Part shown: positions 50,472 through 60,331 of the stretch, one piece after another
Numbering within the stretch: the stretch's first letter is position 1
Layout of the letters: each line of letters begins with the position of its first letter
DNA from: Hufsiella arboris
GTDB taxonomy: Bacteria > Bacteroidota > Bacteroidia > Sphingobacteriales > Sphingobacteriaceae
Direction: 5' to 3'
Length of the DNA stretch: 64,000 nucleotides
Assembly: GCF_009834875.1 (NCBI RefSeq)
Contig: NZ_WVHT01000001.1
Location: 558,001 to 622,000, forward strand
The notes under the pieces: model-generated
The model's database searches: none
What the model saw: only the letters and a program-made list of their open reading frames with translations
Told to the model about the DNA's origin: nothing
Made by a program: the position numbers and the translations under genes

Positions 50472-52967
50472 ATGAAGAAAATTCTATTTTTTTGCACCGT
50501 CTTTTTGATTTCGGCCTCCTCCTTTGCACAATCTGTCAAATCTCCCGACGATTTTTTAGGTTATAAACTTGGCGATCAGTTTACACCGCATTACAAGATT
50601 GTTGAATACTTTAAATATCTCGCTTCGGTATCGAAAAATATTAAGGTTCAGGAGTACGGCAAAACAAACGAAGGCAGACCATTGATGGTTGCTTTTATTG
50701 GTTCTGATGAAAATATAAACAGGCTGGAAGAAATCCGGCACAATAATTTAAAATTAACAGGCATCGAAAGTGGTGCCGCTGCTGCACAGCCTGTTATCAC
50801 CTGGCTAAGTTATAATGTTCATGGTAACGAGCCTACTTCGTCGGAAGCATCAATGAAAACAGCTTTCGCGTTACTTGATCCGGCTAATCAACAGACTAAA
50901 GAGTGGTTAAAAAATACCTTGGTGGTTATCGACCCTTGTTTAAATCCTGATGGCCGCGACCGTTACGCAAATTTTTATAACTCTGTCCGTGGCTCACAGC
51001 CGGACGCTACTCCTTTTTCACGCGAACATCGGGAACCATGGCCGGGTGGAAGAGCCAATCATTATTACTTTGATTTAAATCGCGACTGGGCGTGGCAAAC
51101 TCAGGTTGAAAGTAAACAGCGCGTCGCTTTATTTAATCAGTGGCTTCCCGAAATTCATGTGGATTTTCACGAGCAGGGATATGATCAGCCATATTATTTT
51201 GCTCCGGCGGCAGAGCCGTTTCACCAAAATATCACCAAATGGCAACGGGAATTCCAGGTTGTTGTGGGAAAGAATAACGCGAAGTATTTCGATCAGAACG
51301 GTTGGATGTATTTTACGCGCGAGCGATTTGATTTATTATATCCTTCGTACGGAGACACCTATCCTATTTACAACGGCTCGATAGGTATGACATATGAGCA
51401 AGGCGGAATTAGCGCCGGCCTCGCAGTAGTTACTCGCACCGGCGATACCTTAACTTTGAAGGATCGTATTCAGCATCATTATACAACCGGCTTGTCTACC
51501 GTTGAGGTTGCCTCGAAAAACGCCGAAAAATTAATCAGCGAATTCAAGACATACTTTATAAACAGCAAAAATTCTCCTCCGGGAAAGTATAAAACCTTTA
51601 TTATCAAAAATGATAACCCTGAAAAAGTTAAAGCGCTTACAGAGCTTCTTGACAGAAACCGGATTGAATATGGTTATGGGAGTTCTAAAAGTGCTCATGG
51701 GTTCAATTATCTTAGCGGAAAAGATGAGAATTTTTCAATCGATAAGAACGACTTAGTCGTCAACGCTTACCAGCCTAAAGCAGTCCTTGTTAACGTTTTA
51801 TTTGAACCACGCACATTTGTGTCGGATTCTATTACCTATGATATCACCGCATGGTCTTTGCCATATGCTTACGGTTTAAAGGCATTTGCTACTACAAGCA
51901 ATCTGCAGCCTTTAGCAAAAACCGTGGAGTATGAAATCGTGACAAATAACGTGTCTGATCCCGTTGCATATGTTGCGAATTGGAATTCACTTGCCGATGT
52001 AAAATTCCTGGTAGCATTGCTTAACAGGAATATTAAGGTTCGATATAGTGAAATCCCTTTTCAGCAAGGCGGCAAATCGTTCAACGCCGGCTCCCTGCTT
52101 ATCGCGAAAACAAGTAATGAGAGTTTGGGTAATACATTTGGCAGTACGATCGCGGACATTGCTAAAGCTTCCGGAGTGACAATACAGGCAATATCTTCAG
52201 GTTTTGTAGATAAAGGGTCCGACCTGGGATCGCCTAACATCCGCTTCATTAAAAAGCCAAGAGTTGCCATAATCAGCGGCGAAGAAACTTCTTCCCTGGC
52301 TTTTGGAGAGGTTTGGCAGTTTTTTGATCAGCAGCTAAAGTTCTCGTCAACCGTTATTAAGTACAGCGATCTGGAACGTGCTGATCTGGGTTCTATTAAC
52401 GTGCTCATTTTTCCTGACGGTTCTTACGATGAAGTCGCGTCCGACCGTGTTATGCAATGGGTGCGTAGCGGCGGAAGATTGATCGCGATGGGCGACGCTG
52501 TTGCCTCGCTGGCCGGCAAGAAAGGACTGACATTGAAGGAAAAGGATCAGCCAGAAGAAAAGGACACTAAAACAAAGGAACTGTATGCAAGCCTTAAACC
52601 TTATCAAAACCGGGAACGTGACGATGTCCGCTCCGGCATACCCGGAGCGATCTACAAGGTTGAGCTGGACAATACGCATCCGCTGGCTTTTGGCTTCCCT
52701 AAATACTATTACACGTTAAAGCTCGACAGTCATATTTATAAATTCCTGGATAATGGATGGAACGTCGGTGTGTTGAAAAGGAATGAACTCGTAAGCGGTT
52801 TTGTTGGAACTAACGTGATAAAAAAACTCACCGACGGGATGCTGTTCGGAGCTGAAGACATTGGCCGTGGAAACATGATTTACCTGGCAGATGATTTGCT
52901 GTTCAGGTCTTTCTGGGAAAATGGCAAGCTTCTGTTCAGCAACGCCGTATTTATGGTTGGACAATAA
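50472..52967 (+). CDS. Secreted M14 family zinc carboxypeptidase
   Basis: An 831-residue protein with a signal peptide (MKKILFFCTVFLISASSFAQ). The zinc ligands are His117 and Glu120 in VHGNEPTSSEA and His233 in VDFHEQG; the catalytic Glu follows in the C-terminal part of the first domain. The domain spans about residues 30-360; the rest is a large accessory region of unknown type, with IISGEETSS and FPDGSYDE suggesting a second folded domain. It probably cleaves peptides in the periplasm or outside. The ATG at 50472 was chosen; the longer frame starts at TTG 50418. It ends 1 nt before the convergent receptor gene. Confidence 0.88.
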   Translation: MKKILFFCTVFLISASSFAQSVKSPDDFLGYKLGDQFTPHYKIVEYFKYLASVSKNIKVQEYGKTNEGRPLMVAFIGSDENINRLEEIRHNNLKLTGIESGAAAAQPVITWLSYNVHGNEPTSSEASMKTAFALLDPANQQTKEWLKNTLVVIDPCLNPDGRDRYANFYNSVRGSQPDATPFSREHREPWPGGRANHYYFDLNRDWAWQTQVESKQRVALFNQWLPEIHVDFHEQGYDQPYYFAPAAEPFHQNITKWQREFQVVVGKNNAKYFDQNGWMYFTRERFDLLYPSYGDTYPIYNGSIGMTYEQGGISAGLAVVTRTGDTLTLKDRIQHHYTTGLSTVEVASKNAEKLISEFKTYFINSKNSPPGKYKTFIIKNDNPEKVKALTELLDRNRIEYGYGSSKSAHGFNYLSGKDENFSIDKNDLVVNAYQPKAVLVNVLFEPRTFVSDSITYDITAWSLPYAYGLKAFATTSNLQPLAKTVEYEIVTNNVSDPVAYVANWNSLADVKFLVALLNRNIKVRYSEIPFQQGGKSFNAGSLLIAKTSNESLGNTFGSTIADIAKASGVTIQAISSGFVDKGSDLGSPNIRFIKKPRVAIISGEETSSLAFGEVWQFFDQQLKFSSTVIKYSDLERADLGSINVLIFPDGSYDEVASDRVMQWVRSGGRLIAMGDAVASLAGKKGLTLKEKDQPEEKDTKTKELYASLKPYQNRERDDVRSGIPGAIYKVELDNTHPLAFGFPKYYYTLKLDSHIYKFLDNGWNVGVLKRNELVSGFVGTNVIKKLTDGMLFGAEDIGRGNMIYLADDLLFRSFWENGKLLFSNAVFMVGQ

Positions 52968-55418
52968 TTATTGTTGCCCTAATCTTTTTTGCTGGTCGGC
53001 ATCAATGCCTGATGCCGGCTTTTTTACAGATTTGATGGTGCTTTTACCGATAAGCATGCTGAATGATAGCGTTGCTATTCGGGAATCGTATTTTTCAAAC
53101 TGTGACAGTGCAAGGTTTTCATAGTCAGATGCGTACTTGTACTTCCGGGTATTAAAAATATCATCTACTTTTAACTTCAAACTCGCATTTTTATTCATAA
53201 ATGATTTTGCAAACGCGATATCCAGGTAATAAATCGGCTTGAACGAAAAAATTCCGGATACACTGGCCGTTTCGTAGCTTCCGAATAAATCAATTGAATA
53301 ATTGTTTTTCAGCCTGAAGTTTTGCAATGCTGTTACCGTAACATCCGGACTGGCATTACTGTAATTATCTACAGTTGAATGATCGATATACTTCATGTAT
53401 AAGCCGTCGAAGTTTAACGTTAAATCCCACCACTGTTCTAACTGTAAAGGCATATTTACATTTAGTCCGTACACATACCTTTTATCAATATTGGATCTGA
53501 TCTGGGTAAGTGTTTTTGATTGATCGTCTTGCTTTAAAACATTAAGCAAAACATCGTTTCCTTGCGAGTATTTCAGAGAGGCTGATATTTTATTGGGCCA
53601 AAAATGGGATAGGTCGAAATTGCTGGTATATTCAGGATTGAGATAAGGATTTCCAGCACGGTATGTGTATTGGTCAATGTATGCGATAAAAACCCCCAAG
53701 TCCTCATAGTCCGGTCTGCTTATGCGGCGGTTATAAGAAAACGTTAAATTGGCTTTTTCACCGGAAGCGTACGTTGCGGTCAGAGATGGAAAAAAATCAG
53801 TGTAATTACGGTCTATTACCTGGTCCTTGTTATCGTAAAAACCAGCGCTGATCGTTTTTTCAACTCTCACGCCGAATTGTAGGTCGAGCATTTTCAGCGA
53901 ATGGCTTAACATAGCATATCCGGCATAAATATCTTCGCGGTAACGAAAACTACTTGTGAAATCAGGGTTTGGAACGAAAGAACTACTCTTAACGCTTATC
54001 AATGCCATGCTACTGCGGTTGTTTAACAGGCTGGTTTTTAGTCCTCCGCTTATTTTCGTTTTTTTACCTAAGGGCTGAATATAATCTACCGCTGCCGCTT
54101 TGATGTTATAATTAACCGGTGCGGAGTTTATCAGGTCGATATTATTTCGATAGGAAATGCCATCGCCATTGATAAACTGGTTGATAATATTTTCATTCGA
54201 TGTTTTTTTGTATTTAAGATAATCAGCGCTGATTGTCAGATCGCCTTTAATCTCGTCAAATACCGCGTGATAATTGGCGTCGAAATTGATGTTTCCCAAT
54301 TTACGCTTTTGCATTCCACTGCCGATTATGACAGAATCAATTTCCGTTGAAGAACGGAAGCCGGAGCGGTTGCTTTTATCGAAGTTGAATATATTATAAA
54401 AGCCGCCCATATTGAATCCAAGGGTGCTTTTCGAATTCATATAATAATCAACTCCAACGCGGTAAGTATTGCCTGTCCTGTCAACATTGTTTATAACAGC
54501 CAGGTCAATTGCTGTTAAAGAGTTATTATAAATCGATTTACGGTCGACACCACCGGTTCGATACTGTCCGGAGTAATTATAATTGTAACTGGCAAAGACG
54601 TTTAATTTTTTTGTGCGATTATTTATACTAAAACCTGCGCCGTCACGGTAATTCGGATCGAATGAACTGTTTATATTGCTAAAGCCACCAACAGCCGTCA
54701 CTGAAAAATTAGTTCCTACATTTTGATCTTTTTTCAAGTGAATATTAATTATTCCACCCGCTCCCAAGGCATCAAAATTTGACGATGGATTTGAAACAAG
54801 GTCAATGGCATCAACAGATGACGCTGGTAAACCCTGAAGAAAATTGATGAGATCGCTCACAGAAGTATAAGTTGATTTCCCATCTATGTTTACATGCACC
54901 GACTTGCCATTTAGGCTGATGCCGTTTTCTGTAACATGGGTTGCAGGCGCCTTTTGTAGTATTTCGTAAGCATTGCTTCCACTGAACAGTGGTGAAGAGG
55001 CGACGTTGAGGACTATTTTGCCGGGCTTGCTCTCTATAGGCATATGGCGCTCTTCAACTTGCACCTCTCTGAGTTGTTGTAAAGAAGGTAACAGAAAGAT
55101 GTTTCCTGTTTGAACGCTCGTAGTGGCAGAAGAAAAAGAAAAAGGCCCCTTGGTCGTCTTTTCGAAGCCAAGAGACCTGACAGATAAGATATATTTGACG
55201 TTTACTTTCAGATTGGAAAAAATAAAATTCCCTTTTTCATTAGTAACGCCAAGTTTTACCGTAACAGAATCGGGTAATTGTAGTAGATAAATAGTCGCCC
55301 CCTCGATTTCGTTGCCAAAAGTATCTATCACTTTACCATTAACAGAGTTTTTTTGCGCAAACGTCTGATTTGATAAAAAATAAGATAGAAATATAAAGGT
55401 AACCAGATATTTAACCAC
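52968..55418 (-). CDS. TonB-dependent-receptor-like outer-membrane protein
   Basis: An 816-residue protein with a signal peptide (VKYLVTFIFLSYFLSNQTFA), a carboxypeptidase-regulatory-like domain (NSVNGKVIDTFGNEIEGATIYL), a plug-like region (MPIESKPGKIVLNVASSPLF, NAYEILQKAPATHV, IDLVSNPSSNFDALGAGGII) and an outer-membrane barrel of about 580 residues. It is the second of two tandem paralogs. The start is GTG at 55418, next to a perfect hairpin (55418-55441). No clear TonB box was seen. Substrate unknown. Confidence 0.87.
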   Translation of the reverse strand: MVKYLVTFIFLSYFLSNQTFAQKNSVNGKVIDTFGNEIEGATIYLLQLPDSVTVKLGVTNEKGNFIFSNLKVNVKYILSVRSLGFEKTTKGPFSFSSATTSVQTGNIFLLPSLQQLREVQVEERHMPIESKPGKIVLNVASSPLFSGSNAYEILQKAPATHVTENGISLNGKSVHVNIDGKSTYTSVSDLINFLQGLPASSVDAIDLVSNPSSNFDALGAGGIINIHLKKDQNVGTNFSVTAVGGFSNINSSFDPNYRDGAGFSINNRTKKLNVFASYNYNYSGQYRTGGVDRKSIYNNSLTAIDLAVINNVDRTGNTYRVGVDYYMNSKSTLGFNMGGFYNIFNFDKSNRSGFRSSTEIDSVIIGSGMQKRKLGNINFDANYHAVFDEIKGDLTISADYLKYKKTSNENIINQFINGDGISYRNNIDLINSAPVNYNIKAAAVDYIQPLGKKTKISGGLKTSLLNNRSSMALISVKSSSFVPNPDFTSSFRYREDIYAGYAMLSHSLKMLDLQFGVRVEKTISAGFYDNKDQVIDRNYTDFFPSLTATYASGEKANLTFSYNRRISRPDYEDLGVFIAYIDQYTYRAGNPYLNPEYTSNFDLSHFWPNKISASLKYSQGNDVLLNVLKQDDQSKTLTQIRSNIDKRYVYGLNVNMPLQLEQWWDLTLNFDGLYMKYIDHSTVDNYSNASPDVTVTALQNFRLKNNYSIDLFGSYETASVSGIFSFKPIYYLDIAFAKSFMNKNASLKLKVDDIFNTRKYKYASDYENLALSQFEKYDSRIATLSFSMLIGKSTIKSVKKPASGIDADQQKRLGQQ

Positions 55419-55441
55419 AGGCTTTGACGTATCAAAGCCTG
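55418..55441 (-). promoter_or_regulatory. Perfect hairpin abutting the GTG start of the second receptor gene
   Basis: CAGGCTTTG and CAAAGCCTG pair perfectly (9 bp) around a 6-nt loop and the last base of the hairpin is the first base of the start codon. It could hinder ribosome binding or be a protein site; there is no T-run, so it is not a terminator. Confidence 0.5.
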
Positions 55442-55498
55442 AAAGTTAGTAAAAAATTTATTTTCTATTTAAGAAAGATTAATACAGCTGGATTATTT

Positions 55499-57937
55499 TT
55501 AATTTTTCATCCGGTTTTGCTCCGCTTCTAAGCCGGTAGAGCGTTTGCGCTCGGGTTTAATGTCATTACTTCCAAAGCGGTAAGTCAGCGTAAGGCGTGC
55601 AACCCGGGTTTCGTTCTTTTGATAAAGGCTATAATTGAGTCCGTTGTAAGCACTTGATATCCTGCTGTTCCGGGTGTTGAAAATATCACTTACTGCAAAT
55701 TTTAAATTCAGTTTTTTATTCATGAAGGATTTATTAACTCCCGCATCAATACTGTATTGAGTTTGAATTTTGAGTGTGCCGTAATATAAGGGCGACTGGT
55801 AATTTCCGGAAAGCTCACCCGAGAATGTTTTGGTAATAGAAAAATTCTGATTGCTATAAAGTTGCACCGCTACTTTACCGTTGTCGAGTACTTCACCATT
55901 TAGATCGGCTGCTCTGAAGCCCATATAAAACACCGTTACATTGTTGGTCGACTTCCACCAGCTGGCGAAATTAATCGGCGCATTCAGATTTACATTGTAG
56001 TTGATTTGCTTATCTAAGTTCGCATTGGTTTGATAAAGCGCTTTTTTCTCATAGTCAGGCAAAAGTACTTCGGTAATTACGTCATGAATAATGCTGTAAT
56101 TAAAGCCGACAGTATAAGTTTTCTTAAACGTGTAATTTAGCTCGAATGAATTAGTGTACTGGGGATTCAGATAAGGGTTGCCTTGGTTATAGGTATACTG
56201 ATCGAGATAAAAAACAAACGGATTTAACGCGTCGTAGCTAGGGCGGTCGATCCTCCGGCTGTAAGAGAATGCCAGGTCATGGTTTTTGCCGAGCGACTGG
56301 TTAACAAAAAGCGTTGGAAAGAGATCAAGATAATGACGGTTTACAACTTTCGACTCGGTAATTGAATTGCCTTTTGAATTAGTTTGTTCGGCGCGCAGAC
56401 CCAACTGAACACTCGTTTTCTTAAACTGCTTGCTTAGATTTAAATAGCCGGCGTTGACATTTTCGTCGTAAACGAAGTGATTGCTGTTCCGGCCATTCTC
56501 CCACTGCGAGTCTTCCCAAATTTGGGAAATAAAGTTATTATCGGTTTTAACCCAGCTGCTTTTTACTCCCGCTTCCATTTTCAGTGTTTTATTAAACGGG
56601 AGCGTATAATCAATTTTATAAGCTTTTATGTCAATTGCGGACGGGGTGCCGTTTTGCGTTAACGAATTAACAGGCGAAGCACCGGTTGCATAATTGAAAT
56701 AATTATTGTCGTATGTCATCACATCATTTCCTTTATAATGTGAATAATCCAGATCGACAGTCAGCTCCTGTCCGGCAGTATCCAAAACAGACTTGTAATT
56801 CATGTTATACGACATGTTATTGTAATGATGGTCGCCGTCATTTAACGCGATGATAGACGAATCGGCCTTGGCAAAGGAATTGCCGATGAACGTGCGGTTG
56901 TTGTATAGTTCGGTACTGTTGTTTATGTAACCATTAACCAATACTCCCAGTGTATTATTCTTATTAATGAAATAGTCGGCTCCTACCTTGAAATTATTGC
57001 CCTGGTTATGGTTGTCAAACGTTCCGTCCTGGCCAAAATATAGTGGCTGGTTATTTGAAGGTGTAATACGGTCTATCTGTAAGTTGTTTTCCCGTCTGTT
57101 ATTGCTGTAGTTATAGTCGCCAAAGGCATTGAATTTTTTATTGCGATGATTTAGAGAAAGCCCGGTATTGGCCCGGTGATTTTTACCGTACCCAACGCCA
57201 GCGGTCAATGTGCCGTTTGTGCCGATTTTTTTGTCTTTTTTAAGTTTGATATTAATGATGCCTGCGGTTCCTGACGCGTCGTATTTCGATGAAGGATTGG
57301 TTATCAGTTCAATGGATTCGATTTGTGAACTTTGCATATTCCGAAGCATATTTGCCAGGTCGGCATTGCTCATGTACGTTTGTTTGCCGTCAATCATTAC
57401 CAGTACACCCTTTTTTCCCTGTAAGGCGATATTGTCATCATTATCTACTGTAACTCCTGGCGATTTTTGAAGAACTTCTAGCGCATTGTTTCCGCTGGCT
57501 ACAGTACTTCCCTCTACATTTACTACCATCCGATCTGGCTTCCGTTCAACAAAGGGCTTTTTTGCCGTCACACTTACTTCTTTCAAATTCTTGCTTTCGG
57601 ACGCTAACGTTAGTGCGGGAAGAGTAATTTGCTGGTGACTTTCATCCAATGTAAAAACATTGCTATAGGATTTTTTCATTCCTACAACGGTTGAAGAAAC
57701 AAGATAATTTCCGGCTATTTGGTTAGTGAATTCGTAAATTCCGTTTTCATTGGTTAATGCGGTTTTGACGAGTGATGAGTCTTTCGCTCTTAGTAAACTC
57801 ACGGTTGCGAAATCAAGCGTTTTTTGCTGTGAGTCAACAACTTTCCCGGTTATTTTGCTGCCATCCAGTTTGTTTTGAGCAATAGACATGGTAGCCGAGC
57901 AAACAAGTGCGATGAGGTATGTTAGGGTTTGTTTCAT
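55499..57937 (-). CDS. TonB-dependent-receptor-like outer-membrane protein
   Basis: An 812-residue protein with a signal peptide (MKQTLTYLIALVCSATMSIA), a carboxypeptidase-regulatory-like domain (GSKITGKVVDSQQKTLDFAT), a plug region (PFVERKPDRMVVNVEGSTVA, ALEVLQKSPGVTVDNDDNIA, IELITNPSSKYDASGTAGII) and a barrel. The same segments in the same order as in the downstream paralog show a tandem duplication. An in-frame ATG at 57973 adds 12 residues before the signal peptide and was rejected. Function unknown. Confidence 0.87.
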   Translation of the reverse strand: MKQTLTYLIALVCSATMSIAQNKLDGSKITGKVVDSQQKTLDFATVSLLRAKDSSLVKTALTNENGIYEFTNQIAGNYLVSSTVVGMKKSYSNVFTLDESHQQITLPALTLASESKNLKEVSVTAKKPFVERKPDRMVVNVEGSTVASGNNALEVLQKSPGVTVDNDDNIALQGKKGVLVMIDGKQTYMSNADLANMLRNMQSSQIESIELITNPSSKYDASGTAGIINIKLKKDKKIGTNGTLTAGVGYGKNHRANTGLSLNHRNKKFNAFGDYNYSNNRRENNLQIDRITPSNNQPLYFGQDGTFDNHNQGNNFKVGADYFINKNNTLGVLVNGYINNSTELYNNRTFIGNSFAKADSSIIALNDGDHHYNNMSYNMNYKSVLDTAGQELTVDLDYSHYKGNDVMTYDNNYFNYATGASPVNSLTQNGTPSAIDIKAYKIDYTLPFNKTLKMEAGVKSSWVKTDNNFISQIWEDSQWENGRNSNHFVYDENVNAGYLNLSKQFKKTSVQLGLRAEQTNSKGNSITESKVVNRHYLDLFPTLFVNQSLGKNHDLAFSYSRRIDRPSYDALNPFVFYLDQYTYNQGNPYLNPQYTNSFELNYTFKKTYTVGFNYSIIHDVITEVLLPDYEKKALYQTNANLDKQINYNVNLNAPINFASWWKSTNNVTVFYMGFRAADLNGEVLDNGKVAVQLYSNQNFSITKTFSGELSGNYQSPLYYGTLKIQTQYSIDAGVNKSFMNKKLNLKFAVSDIFNTRNSRISSAYNGLNYSLYQKNETRVARLTLTYRFGSNDIKPERKRSTGLEAEQNRMKN

Positions 57938-58387
57938 AGTTGTGGTTTTTCCCGTTTGAAAAGCACGTAGCATTCCTGTAAAAAGCTGCTTGTGCTTTTT
58001 TTTAATGATTTTATTAAAGTCTGTTGTTTAAAGCCCGGTATCGAAGCTTTGTGTTTTCGTCATTATGACGCTGAAAGAATACGAATGGTTACATGTATTA
58101 AAATTTATTTGATTCATTGTTTAACCAAAAGTATGATGCATGCAAAGAGTCAGCAATACAAAACCGGACCAGCGGCAGGGAATTTTCCGTGAATCGCCTG
58201 ATTTTACCGGTAAAAATTTCACCGGCTTGATCAGGCGATTGGATTAATTGTTATTATAGAATATTGGAAGGAACCTCAGTGCGTTCATCTTCGTACCTTG
58301 TTCGTAAAAAAGGCATAAAAAACGTAGGATAACCAAAGAAGAACCCTTGGAGAACCCTTGTTAATATGCGAATAGAAGGGCTAAATT
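57938..58387. other. Gene-free stretch with palindrome and 11-nt tandem repeat
   Basis: No coding frame. It must hold the promoter of the two receptor genes (minus strand) and the end of the pspC transcript. An imperfect palindrome of 49 nt lies at 58192-58240 (outer arms AATCGCCTGAT and ATCAGGCGATT, inner arms ACCGG and CCGGT), and three degenerate 11-nt units lie at 58331-58341, 58342-58352 and 58353-58363. No T-run follows the palindrome in the minus direction. Confidence 0.55.
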
Positions 58388-59983
58388 TTATTCCTCCGGA
58401 TGTCGTTTTCTGTAAAGTGAGTCGTCCTTGCACTTTAAGCCATCATTGCTCATGATCCATTCGGATGGTTCATCGTACGAAGAGTTTTCCGGTTTGCAAT
58501 CCCAGAGGTTATGATTCTCAAGGAAGCTGTTAAGCCGGCCGTCTACTATCACGCGACTATTTACAGGCAGTTTTAACGTCACTCTCACTTCCTGCCCGCG
58601 GTAAAGCGACTTACCTTTTAAATAGACCTCACTTGATAACTCAATAACGGAATCTTTTTGCGTATAACGGTAATCAATGTCCTGGGCATTTGCCAGCGCG
58701 GCCTTATAATCTTTTCCACGAGCAGTGAAAAGCTGGGTAATGGTTGGAAACTCTGTTTCACTTTTGTCGATAACGAAGTGTAATTTTCTCGGCGAATCAA
58801 ATTGATCGAAATCTTCGTTGACAATGATTTTCCTACGGTTCAGGCTGTTTAAATCAAGCTGAACGCTATCATCGTGTGTGAAATACTTTTCATTGTTCAG
58901 TTTTATGTAATACACCTTACTTGGTTTAACGTTAGTAACCTGTGAAAATGTAGCTTCCTGGTTAAATTCAGATCCAAGGCGTGTGCCATAATAAATTGCT
59001 ACAATCAAACCGGTTAGCCAGATAATCAATAAAGTAAAGGAGCCGGTTCTGGTTACAATCTGGCGGTTAAGTACAATTCGCAATGCAAACAATGTGAGCG
59101 CAATGAGGGGAATTGCAATGAGAACAAACGCGCTGAAATATATTGGCGTCTCATATTCCGGATTGATAACATTGAAAGGGAAAAATGACATCTGCGTAGC
59201 GTCCCAAAAACCGACCAGCCCAACTGTTGCACATAAGAACGCAATAAATGCTGCTGTTCCGAAAATGATGATAAAAATCCCAATAAGTTTAATCACTATT
59301 TTTCCGGCGCCACTTATCAGTCGGCCGATGCTTCGAAAAACTTCCTCAAAAAATCCTCCGGCTCGCCTTAATGCGGGTGATGCTTCCCGGTGTGCACGGT
59401 TCAGGTTTGTGCGGAGCGCATCAACTTCTTCATCGAAGTTCTTTTTCAGATTGTAAAGATTTACCGGCTCACCTTTCATAGCCATTTTTTCACTTCTTGT
59501 TCTCGCTTTGGGGATAATGATCCATAAAAGAGCGTAAATCAATAAACCAGAACCTCCAAGAAAAATGATAAGTACGGCAATTATTCTAACCCATTTGGGC
59601 TCAATATTAAAATAATGGGCTATGCCCGAGCAAACGCCGCCAACTATACGATCATCTAAATCCCGGTAGAGTTTCTTTGAAGTTCCGTATTCAGCTTGCT
59701 CGGCATCGTCCGCATGGCCCTCTTCAAACTCGTTAACCTGCCCCATCTGCTCAATAACAAAGTTTACATCGGCAGCTACAATTACCTGTTTCTTTTCCTC
59801 AGCCAGTCGCTCAGTAAACATTTCCGCAATCCTGTTTTCTATGTCTGTTACAATCTCATCGCAGTCGCGGCTGTAAGCGAAATGCTTTTTGACATTGATC
59901 ATATATTGTCGCAGGGTTTCGTAGGCATCTTCTTCAATATGAAACACAATGCCGTTGATGTTGATTATGATAGTCTTATTCAT
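58388..59983 (-). CDS. PspC domain membrane protein
   Basis: A 531-residue protein. Residues about 1-95 form a helical cytoplasmic region (IININGIVFHIEEDAYETLR); a PspC domain (LYRDLDDRIVGGVCSGIAHY, WVRIIAVLIIFLGGSGLLIY) follows at about 105-165; several hydrophobic segments lie at about 230-345; and a C-terminal domain of some 190 residues resembles the toast-rack-like DUF of stress proteins. PspC proteins in other bacteria sense membrane stress; the role here is inferred. It is 9 nt downstream of padR, its likely repressor. Confidence 0.88.
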   Translation of the reverse strand: MNKTIIININGIVFHIEEDAYETLRQYMINVKKHFAYSRDCDEIVTDIENRIAEMFTERLAEEKKQVIVAADVNFVIEQMGQVNEFEEGHADDAEQAEYGTSKKLYRDLDDRIVGGVCSGIAHYFNIEPKWVRIIAVLIIFLGGSGLLIYALLWIIIPKARTRSEKMAMKGEPVNLYNLKKNFDEEVDALRTNLNRAHREASPALRRAGGFFEEVFRSIGRLISGAGKIVIKLIGIFIIIFGTAAFIAFLCATVGLVGFWDATQMSFFPFNVINPEYETPIYFSAFVLIAIPLIALTLFALRIVLNRQIVTRTGSFTLLIIWLTGLIVAIYYGTRLGSEFNQEATFSQVTNVKPSKVYYIKLNNEKYFTHDDSVQLDLNSLNRRKIIVNEDFDQFDSPRKLHFVIDKSETEFPTITQLFTARGKDYKAALANAQDIDYRYTQKDSVIELSSEVYLKGKSLYRGQEVRVTLKLPVNSRVIVDGRLNSFLENHNLWDCKPENSSYDEPSEWIMSNDGLKCKDDSLYRKRHPEE

Positions 59984-59992
59984 GATTCTGAG

Positions 59993-60331
59993 TTATTTAG
60001 GTTGATTGTTTTGGATAGAAATGTTAACAGCATACGCTAGTTCCTGCCAGGTTGTATCAAGCTGTAAAAGCACTTCGCGGCCGGAGGGAGTGAGCAGATA
60101 ATATTTTCTTGGCGGCCCCGAATTTGATTCCACCCATTGGTAAGACAGCAGCCCGTTATTTTTCAGGCGGGTAAGCAATGGGTACAATGTCCCTTCCACC
60201 ACGAGCAGTTTCGCTTTCTTGAGTTCAGCTATTATATCTGATGCATAAATTTCACCTTTTGATATAATAGAAAGGATGCAGTATTCCAGAATACCTTTCC
60301 GCATTTGGATTTGAGTATTTTCTACGATCAT
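59993..60331 (-). CDS. PadR family transcriptional regulator
   Basis: A 112-residue winged-helix protein with the PadR signature: QMRKGILEYCILSIISKGE, YASDIIAELK, VVEGTLYPLLTRLKNNGLL and SGPPRKYYLLTPSGREVL. Such short forms bind DNA as dimers and often repress the next gene. A 19-nt palindrome covers its start codon and -7 box (60329-60347), so it likely represses itself and pspC. Confidence 0.93.
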   Translation of the reverse strand: MIVENTQIQMRKGILEYCILSIISKGEIYASDIIAELKKAKLLVVEGTLYPLLTRLKNNGLLSYQWVESNSGPPRKYYLLTPSGREVLLQLDTTWQELAYAVNISIQNNQPK

